Below, piece by piece: positions 56,891 through 64,000 of a DNA stretch of 64,000 bases. This DNA comes from Myrmaecium sp. VS I D KN 1. Its lineage: Eukaryota; Ascomycota; Dothideomycetes; Valsariales; Valsariaceae. A model generated the notes under the pieces. The model was not told where the DNA came from, did no database searches, and saw only the letters and a program-made list of their open reading frames with translations. The DNA lies in assembly GCA_019775845.1 (NCBI GenBank), contig JADQAV010000002.1, positions 806,001 through 870,000 of the forward strand. The letters run 5' to 3'. Positions within the stretch are counted from its first letter, which is position 1. Each line of letters begins with the position of its first letter. The translations under genes and the position numbers were made by a program.

Positions 56891-57852
56891 GATGGGCAGG
56901 TAGCTGGCTGAAGGAGTGCTGCGCGAAAGGGTCCTGTCTGGTGCGACTGGCTGCTTGGCTGTTCTATAATGCGAATGTAGTGACGGTGGAGGTTGATATG
57001 TCGGTATGTCGGTGAGTATGTGAGATGTACGGATGGATGTATGGGTGATCAGCCAGTGGGAGAGGATCAGCGGTCGATGTCGGGGTTCGTGGGCTGTGCT
57101 GGCAGCCCCTGGCATGTGCACGTGCGGAGACGGGCTGGGCGGCAGGAAGGAGGGATGTTGGTGCCTGATGCCTGATGCCTGAGAGAGTCATGTGTGCCTG
57201 ACAGAGGAATGCGTGCCTGGGAGGGTAGGGACAAGCTGCCTGAATATTTCACGTGATATTTGCGTCCTCAGGCATCACAGGCATCCCGCTTATCAGGCAG
57301 CACGCCGACCGCCGGTCGGGGTCGGTCAATTGGAAGTCGGTGTGAGTGACCGAGTGGAAGGCCGGGGCGGGGGAGCGTGAAGCCGGGCCGGGAATCGGCA
57401 TGGAGAGAGCGCTCAGCTCACGCCGCGTTACAGCGCAGGCTGATTCGGCGAAATCGGGACAGAGGAAAAAGGGGAAACGCGGTCGGGTCAGGCCTTGTCT
57501 GGGTCTAGCCCGTCGGCAATCCAACAATCAAGCCATCCCAGGTGGGGGCCCTCGACGCATTTTTCTGGTGGTGAGGTGGTGATGGAGGGGCACCGGCGCC
57601 GTTCGAGGGTGTTTGGACGGCCATATATGGCAGATAATCTGATGGAACGAGGCACTAGGAGGTTGCCGTGGGTGCCAGTGGTGCTTCCATTTACCAGCAG
57701 TGCAAGCAGAGCAGCAAGGCAAGCAAGCAGAGACCTCTCCTCACCACCTGCAAAAAAAAAAAAACCCACCGCGGCATGGTGAGATCGAGTGACATAAAAA
57801 TCGTCCTGAGAAAGGAGTGACTTTTTGGACCTCCCAATAAATACCATCGCCT
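56891..57852. other. Intergenic region, no gene seen
   Basis: About 1 kb upstream of mitofissin and pyruvate kinase. It contains repeated GCCTGAT words near 57.16-57.18 kb, a 13-base A run at about 57.75 kb, and no convincing coding sequence. Confidence 0.4.
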
Positions 57853-58228
57853 CTTCCCTTCGCTCTCCGATCTTTCCTGTTAACTAACTTACCTACCTCC
57901 TTCTCTTCTTCCTCCTCATCCATCCATCTCCCCATTTCGTCCTCTCCGTTGTTCTTCCTCCTCACAATCCATCCATCCCACTTTCTGCTAGTGACATCAG
58001 CTAGGCTAGCCCCTCCATCGACACCTGAGGTACGTGCCGCCAGCCCAGCCAGCCCGGCCAGCCCCGACGAGGGGTCCCTGCACCCGTGCTTTTCGATTTT
58101 CCCCTCCTCAACTTCATTAAGCTCAACAAACCTTCTCTGACCTCCGGACCGCCAGCTTTCTCTCCATCCCTCCATCTCCATCCTTACCAACCTACCTGCT
58201 ATCACCTCCGTGCATCAATCACTTCACA
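57853..58228 (+). promoter_or_regulatory. Pyrimidine-rich promoter/5' UTR of pyruvate kinase
   Basis: A long CT-rich stretch (about 57853-57975, with CTTCTTCCTCCTCATCC-type words) lies before the start codon. Such tracts mark strong promoters of glycolytic genes in moulds and usually lie next to the transcription start. CTAACTTACC and GCTAGGCTAG words further down could belong to a 5' UTR intron, but that is unproven. Confidence 0.5.
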
Positions 58229-60121
58229 ATGGCCAACGCTCTTGACCACCTCAACTCCGGCCGCACCAGGGTCGAGTGGCTGTCGCAGCTCAACACCGAG
58301 TATGCTCCTGCCCACCCGTACCGTCGCACCTCCATCATCTGCACAATCGGTATGTCCTTCACCGTCCGGATCGGGCCCCTTGACGACGCGCTCGAGTCCC
58401 GAGCATCGGAACAGCCAGACTGACAGTCATTCAATAGGTCCCAAGACCAACTCCGCCGCCAAGATCAACGAGCTCCGCAGAGGTACGAGACGCTGGAATT
58501 ATCGCCATGCGACTCACATACTGATAAGCCACAGTCGGTCTTAATGTCGTTCGCATGAACTTCTCCCACGGCTCGTATGAGGTATGCGTCATCCCCGGTC
58601 TTACCTTTGCCAAGAGCGCGCGGCTGACCCCCCGTACAGTACCACCAGTCCGTTATCGACAACGCCCGCGAGGCCGAGCGCACCCAGGCTGGCAGGCCTC
58701 TTGCCATTGCCCTTGACACCGTACGTTGCACGAGGACCTACCTTCAATCGTGACCGTATACTCACATGCCTGGCTTTTGCAGAAAGGCCCTGAAATCCGC
58801 ACAGGTAACACTGTCGGCGACCAGGACTACCCCATCAACGCTGGCGATGTCATCAACATCACCACCGACGAGCAATATGCCACCGCCAGTGACAACAAGA
58901 ACATGTTCGTGTCCCGTGAAGTCTTCTCCGCAACCCCTCTCTGACCGTGCTAGGTATGTCGACTACAAGAACATCACCAAGGTGATCCAGCCCGGCAGGA
59001 CCATCTACGTCGATGACGGTGTCCTCTCCTTCACCGTCCTCGAGATCGTCGACGACAAGAACATCAAGGCGCAGTGCGTGAACAACGGCAAGATCTCTTC
59101 CAAGAAGGGTGTCAACCTGCCCAAGACCGACATTGACCTTCCCGCTCTTTCCGAGAAAGACAAGGCCGACCTGAGGTTCGGTGTCAAGAACAAGGTCGAC
59201 ATGATCTTCGCCTCGTTCATCCGCCGCGCCAGCGACATCCTCGCCATCCGCGAGGTCCTCGGCGAGGAGGGCAAGGACATCCAGATCATCGCCAAGATCG
59301 AGAACCAGCAGGGCGTGAACAACTTCGACGAGATCCTCAAGGTGACCGACGGTGTCATGGTTGCCCGTGGTGATCTCGGTATCGAGATTCCTCCCGCCCA
59401 GGTCTTCATCGCCCAGAAGATGATGATCACCAAGTGCAACATTGCCGGCAAGCCCGTCATTTGCGCCACCCAGATGTTGGAGTCCATGACATACAACCCC
59501 CGCCCCACCCGTGCCGAAGTCAGCGATGTCGGTAACGCCGTCCTCGATGGTGCCGACTGCGTCATGCTGTCCGGTGAGACCGCCAAGGGTAACTACCCTC
59601 GCGAGGCCGTCACCATGATGCACGAGACCTGCTTGTTGGCCGAGGTTGCCATCCCGTACGTCTCCGCCTTCGACGAGCTCCGGAAGCTCGCTCCCATCCC
59701 CGTCCCCACAACCGAGTCCGTCGCCATGGCCGCCGTCTCTGCCTCGTACGAGCAGAACGCTGGCTGCATCCTCGTCCTCTCCACCAGCGGTAACACCGCC
59801 CGCCTGGTGTCCAAGTACCGCCCCGTCTGCCCCATCATCATGGTCACCCGCAGCGCCGCCGCCTCCCGGTACGCCCACCTGTACCGTGGCGTGTACCCCT
59901 TCTACTTCCCCGAGGCCAAGCCCGACTTCAAGGAGGTTCCCTGGCAAGAGGATGTCGACCGCCGTCTCAAGTGGGGTATCATGAACGCCATCAAGCTCGG
60001 CGTCTTGAACCACGGCGCTCCCGTCATCTGCGTCCAGGGCTGGAGGGGCGGCATGGGCCACACCAACACCCTCCGTGTCGTGCCCGCCACCGAGGACCTC
60101 GGCCTCGATCAGAACGCTTGA
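58229..60121 (+). CDS. pkiA: Pyruvate kinase
   Basis: Glycolytic enzyme converting phosphoenolpyruvate and ADP to pyruvate and ATP in the cytosol. Predicted 527 aa, the usual fungal length, in six exons: 58229-58349, 58438-58482, 58535-58581, 58640-58720, 58783-58904 and 58954-60121. Introns are 49-88 bp and all cluster in the first third. Active-site landmarks are intact: [48 protein letters not shown], the signature [31 protein letters not shown] and [12 protein letters not shown]. The C-terminal allosteric domain has the effector-loop region [15 protein letters not shown] and ends [15 protein letters not shown]. Codon use is strongly biased to C-ending codons, as expected of a highly expressed gene. 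The gene name follows Aspergillus usage. Confidence 0.97.
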
Positions 60122-61635
60122 CTCAGAGTCGAGTATCAACGAGGACGAGATGACTGGGCGAAGCTGGTGCGGTCGCAGTAGGAAACCCCCTCCCAAAAAA
60201 AAAGCGGATTAGATATATAGAGCGTCGTCGAAGGGAGGCCGAGCGGGGTTGGTATCGGATGGATGGACATGAGCGTTACGATCAACGGTTTAATATGGGT
60301 CCGGTTCTCTTGACTGGGGGAGCGAGGCGGGTGTCCGTTTTCTCTCCTGCTGCTGTATGGTTAATTCCGCGTTACAAACAAAAATGAATAGACGGTTTAT
60401 GTTCCCCCAAAACAATCCGGTTTGTGTGTGACTTGTATACTTGTATTCGAGTGTCGCGCTTGTCGTAGAGGGAGTGAGCGGGGTGTTCTTTTCTTGGCCG
60501 AGCTTATCCGGGTGGGATATGGAGGAGGTGAGCGGTGGAAGTGAGAGGAGGAAGTTCGGCCGACATTGTCGTATGAGGGGATTGGTAAGTCAAGAGCTCC
60601 AAAAGTCCATTCCTCGAGGATTGTGGGTGCGGAGGTTAATATGATATATATGTTGTCGTGGGTGTTGGGTTGGGGATTGGAGCTTGGGTCGTCTGTCCCT
60701 TTTCTGTTCCCGACGCAAGCCGACCACCTTTCTCCTCTTCGCCGAGAATTCCCGACGGTCTTTTTCCTTTGGTCCGGCCCCTCCACTCTCGAGACAAGTA
60801 CATGCAAATGGTGTGCATGTATAACGATAATTCTTGTCTTGTTTTGTTGGCCTCTCTCTATCTCTCTCCAGTGAACAGGTATCATAGGTAGGTAGTCTCT
60901 CCTTTCCTTCAGCCAGACTAGAGGGATCAAGCAACCTTCCTTCTCTTTCTTTCTCCGGTTCCTCCTCGTGCGCCTTTCACGCCTCTTCGTTACGTTCGGA
61001 AGCGTTCTATGCTTCTGCCTTCGTCCTCCTCTCGTCTTTTCTGTGTTCGAGACCGCGACCCTTCTGGCTTATGCTCACTTCGTCTCCTTTTGGTCTCGTA
61101 TCTAGCCGGGGCTCTGCTTCCTTCTCACCCCGTCCGTAGCAATGCTTCAGGCATGAGAAATCGAGTTCTTCCAGGCTTTTTTTTTTTCTTCTCCTCTACT
61201 GTTCTTCTTCTTCTTCTTCTTCTTCTTCTTCTTCTTCTTCTTCTTCTCACCCATGACGGCGGTGTGTATCCTCGACTGGTCTGGCGCTTCGGTCATGCGG
61301 ACTACGACGTTAGGGAAGGCTGTTCCAACGACCTATCAAGATGGGGAACGGGGCTGAATTGAAGATATGACCATCCTTGCCAGCCTGCAATTACTCTCCG
61401 CAAACATGATGAGATGAGGGCATGGCTAGGTCGACAGCGAGAAGAGCAGCCTCTGCTTTGGGATCCAATCGAATCGCTAAACTACTACATAAGCATCACT
61501 GGAGTACCTACAGAGATGTGGCCCTGCACCCGCACAAGCAACGACAGAAAGGATAAGGCCGGACCCCTCGAAAACGCGGTAACCCGAGCGGGTGAGCTCC
61601 CCACACCCCACAACGTCAACACCGCCATCACCCGC
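60122..61635. other. Intergenic region between convergent genes, with TTC microsatellite
   Basis: About 1.5 kb. The left part is the pyruvate kinase 3' UTR and contains a nine-A run at about 60.2 kb. The middle is T-rich and pyrimidine-rich up to the TTC repeat. No gene is supported. Confidence 0.45.
61202..61247. repeat. (TTC)15 microsatellite
   Basis: About fifteen uninterrupted TTC units, preceded by a T run at about 61.18 kb. Confidence 0.9.
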
Positions 61636-62594
61636 TCAATAACTGAAGCTCATCCCGCCATTACAACCCACCAGGTTACCCGTACACCAGCCCATCTCGG
61701 GACTGCACAAGCCGACGACCACGCCGGCGACCTCCTCGGCATAGGCCGCGCGGCCGCCGAACTTCTCGCCCAGCTCGCGCACGGCGGGATCCGTGTCGAC
61801 CTCGGGCCGGACGCGCACGAGCGGCGTCAGGGGGTTCCACAGCGCCAGCGCACGCTTGACCCCCTCCGGCGCCGCGAAGTACATGTCCGTCATGACGGGG
61901 CCGGGGTTGACGGCGTTGACGGTGGCGCGCTCGGCGAGCTCGCGGCACCAGACCCGGGCGAGCGCCTCGACGGCGGCCTTGGTGCCGGCGTACAGGGTCG
62001 TGTGCGGCGTGCCGACCTTGGCGTTGACGCTGCTCATGAGCACGATCCGCCCGCTCCGGTCGGTGGGGAGGTGCGGCGCGCAGGCCGCCGTCAGCAGCGT
62101 CGGCCCGAGCACGTTGGTCGCGTAGATGCGGGTGAAGTCGGCGGGCGTGACGCTCTCGAGTGGCCCGACGATGGCGATGGCCGCGTTGTGGATGAGGATG
62201 TCGATCTGGAGGCGGCTGGTGGTCGGGTCGGCGAAGTGCGTCCGCGCGGCGGCGAGGAGAGCCGCGCAGCCTTCTGGCGTGGAGATGTCGGCGCGGACGG
62301 GCACGGCGCGGACGCCGTGGGCGGAGGCGAGCTCCTGCGCGAGCGCGGCGGCGGGCTCGTCGGAGGAGGTGGTCGCGTAGTTGATGAGGATGTTGGCGCC
62401 TTTGGCGGCGAGGTTGCGGGCGATGTGGGCTCCGATGCCTGGGCGGTGATGGGGGGTTAGCAGGCGGGCATCATGCGGACGGACGGCGGAGGGGGAACGG
62501 TGGGGAAGTGAGTGAACTGACTTCGAGCGGATCCGGTGATGAGAGCGAGCTTGCCCTCGTGCACGCGGCCCATCGGCAGAGGAGGTTGCGCCAT
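61636..62594 (-). CDS. Short-chain dehydrogenase/reductase
   Basis: Predicted 291-aa NAD(P)-dependent oxidoreductase; exons 62522-62594 and 61636-62438 (83-bp intron). The cofactor motif spans the intron and reads TGSARSIGAHIA, a variant of TGxxxGIG with Ser in place of the middle Gly. NYATTSSDEPAAALAQEL follows the second strand. NILIHNAAIAI holds the structural Asn-Ala-Ala, and catalysis should use Ser (LMSSVNAK), Tyr and Lys (YAGTK). NPGPVMTDMY and GNLVGCNGGMSFSY are typical C-terminal motifs. The variant resembles fungal versicolorin-reductase-like SDRs, but substrate cannot be assigned. A TATA-like AT tract lies about 130 bases upstream. Confidence 0.86.
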
Positions 62595-62720
62595 GGTACT
62601 TTGGTTACGCTGCTGGGTAGAGGGCGGTTGAACAGGGATTGATTAGGAGGGATATGGCAAGATGGGGATGTACGACTGGAGCAACGGGGATATTGGAAAG
62701 GGGAGGACAGCTCTGGTGGA

Positions 62721-62743
62721 TATATATACATATATATATATAC
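62721..62743 (-). promoter_or_regulatory. AT-dinucleotide tract, possible TATA element
   Basis: An almost pure TA tract about 130-150 bases upstream of the minus-strand SDR start, usable as a TATA box; it may also be only a microsatellite. Confidence 0.35.
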
Positions 62744-63727
62744 TGCAGAGGGGAGGGAGCAGTTGCTTTAGTCGGGCCTCACACCAGTTGCCGGCCCCCA
62801 CCCAAACTTCTTAGAAATCACCACAGCTGGCCCTCTTCCTGAAGGAATGCTGAAGGAACAGTGAAGGAACGCCGAGAAGGAATGTGCGCAGAGAGGGGGC
62901 CCTCGCAGTTTTCCCGCCCTGCTCTACCCTATCATGCCCTGTCACGCCGAATGTTGCTCCGTACCCCTCCGATCAAGGAATAATCAACAAGCTGCACATA
63001 AAGATGGCAGGTAAAGGACTGAGTAGATTGTGTATTTTGGGGGGTGAATCCCCTGCTGACCCACCACCCCATCTTGTTCCCAATAAGAGCGAGATGAGTA
63101 CATACCCGGTACTGAATAGATGCTCTGGCCATCCAGATCTACATGTATATGGGTTGATTGAGTAAAATGGAAAGAAGAGAAAGAGAAGGGAAGGGACTTG
63201 TGTGAACAGGCCCACTGTGGGCAAGGGACAGGACCAGGGAAGGCTGGCAGACAGACACGGGCCCCTCCCCCCGGGGAAGCGGCTCCCCGGCAAGGATGCG
63301 ATGTGGGTGGGTCGCGCATTGCGTGGCTGGGGGCCGAGTGGGGGAAGAGGGGACAGGAGAAGGTGATGAAGAAGAGGAGGACGATGTGATGTGTTCTTCC
63401 CCTTGTCCAAACTACTGTGCCGCAGCGGAACCTGTCCGTGCCTCCCGATGTGAACTCTTCTCTTTTCTTTTTTGCTTGTTTTTTATGTCCTTGCTTTTCT
63501 TGTTCTTTCGCCTCCTTCGGCTTTTCCATCATCACACCCGGGGGTAACTCACCACGGTCCATTATGCACATTGGCTGAAAGTTGAGACTTCTCGGTTCCC
63601 GTATTCTTTTTTGAACAGCCCAGGACCTCTTGAAACATGCTTCCGAATTGGCATTGGATTACTACACAAGCAATTACAGTACAGCAGGCCTCACTCCAGC
63701 CCTTCCTCCCATCCAACACCCCCCTCT
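62744..63727. other. Intergenic region, no gene seen
   Basis: About 1 kb between two SDR genes on the same strand. It contains GAAGGAA words near 62.84-62.88 kb and a purine-rich tract near 63.17-63.2 kb. No coding sequence or structured RNA is supported. Confidence 0.45.
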
Positions 63728-64000
63728 CTACTTCGCCATGAACCCGCCATCAATCGGCAACGTGACCCCAGTCACGTAGCTCGCCGCCGGGCTGCTGATC
63801 CAAAGGCTGCCCTGCGCCACCTCGTGCGCGACGCCGAACCGGTTCAGATAGCTGACCTGCGGCGCGAAGGCGTCGTGGTTGGTGCCCATGATCTCCAGGG
63901 CCGCGGCGGACATCTCGGACTTTTGCAGAGTTGGTCGATTAGCATTTGCATTCGGTGGTAAGGCCAAAGGGGGCGATGGCATGGAGGACTCACAAAGATG
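63728..64000 (-). CDS. SDR-family oxidoreductase, C-terminal part (runs off the window)
   Basis: Only the 3' end of the gene lies in the window. The last exon is 63728-63919 (64 codons including stop), and seven bases of the preceding exon are seen at 63994-64000; the 74-bp intron has a GTGAGT donor, a GCTAATC branch and an AAAG acceptor. The encoded end contains YLNRFGVAHEVAQGSLWISS, then SYVTGVTLPIDGGFMAK, which is the standard C-terminus of classical SDRs (the dimer-interface segment with xTGxxxxxDGG). The cofactor and catalytic motifs would lie beyond the right edge, so activity and substrate cannot be judged. Confidence 0.82.
   Translation of the reverse strand, partial: HLCESSMPSPPLALPPNANANRPTLQKSEMSAAALEIMGTNHDAFAPQVSYLNRFGVAHEVAQGSLWISSPAASYVTGVTLPIDGGFMAK

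Noticed and set aside
57741-58205. 154-residue minus-strand frame upstream of pyruvate kinase
   Set aside because: It is the complement of the CT-rich promoter/5' UTR, giving Glu/Arg/Lys-rich noise with no domain.

Overview
This window is nuclear DNA from a filamentous ascomycete (Pezizomycotina). The genes are rich in G/C at third codon positions. They are interrupted by short spliceosomal introns (49-243 bp, mostly 50-90) with GT..AG ends and CTGAC/CTAAC-type branch sites. The predicted families are typical of moulds: LaeA-like methyltransferase, proteinase K-type subtilase with an I9 propeptide, Fps1-type aquaglyceroporin and several MFS subfamilies. I cannot place it reliably to order or genus. 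No transposase, reverse transcriptase, CRISPR array or prokaryotic operon is visible.

Layout, left to right: class 3 lipase (1.1-3.0 kb, +); CLC chloride channel/transporter with CBS domains (3.2-6.4 kb, -), divergent from a neurochondrin-like protein (6.9-9.6 kb, +); DHA1-type MFS pump (11.2-13.2 kb, +); orphan coiled-coil protein (14.0-14.8 kb, -); LaeA-like methyltransferase (16.9-18.1 kb, -), divergent from an alpha/beta-hydrolase (19.0-20.0 kb, +); second MFS pump (20.5-22.6 kb, -), divergent from a MATE transporter (23.7-25.3 kb, +); agmatinase-family enzyme with a signal peptide (26.5-28.0 kb, +); alpha/beta-hydrolase-fold protein that has lost catalytic residues (28.5-30.3 kb, -); small single-pass membrane protein (31.5-31.9 kb, -); secreted subtilase (33.9-35.4 kb, +); aquaglyceroporin (37.6-39.4 kb, +); a tandem minus-strand trio of SnoaL-like protein, monocarboxylate-type MFS transporter and SDR (40.0-44.7 kb); Mae1/TDT-type dicarboxylate carrier (46.7-48.1 kb, -); intron-containing tRNA-Pro(AGG) (50.8-50.9 kb, -); NAD(P)-binding reductase (52.8-53.6 kb, -); four-segment membrane protein (54.0-54.6 kb, -); the short mitofissin/Atg44 (DUF1748) gene in four exons (56.4-56.9 kb, -); pyruvate kinase (58.2-60.1 kb, +); SDR (61.6-62.6 kb, -); and the 3' end of another SDR running off the right edge (63.7-64.0 kb, -).

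The genes do not form one obvious pathway. Themes are membrane transport (CLC, three MFS carriers, MATE, aquaporin, TDT carrier), secreted or hydrolytic enzymes, and several oxidoreductases. Core housekeeping genes (pyruvate kinase, mitofissin, tRNA-Pro) sit at the right end. The only local group that suggests a shared job is the trio at 40.0-44.7 kb, and that is an inference from position. I did not find a convincing undescribed system. The most notable points are the tiny mitofissin gene with a six-base coding first exon, residue losses in one hydrolase, atypical key residues in the CLC protein and the aquaporin, and two possible pol III-type relics in the AT-richer region at 51-54 kb. All gene models were read by eye: exon junctions were checked for reading frame and splice motifs, but not against transcripts.
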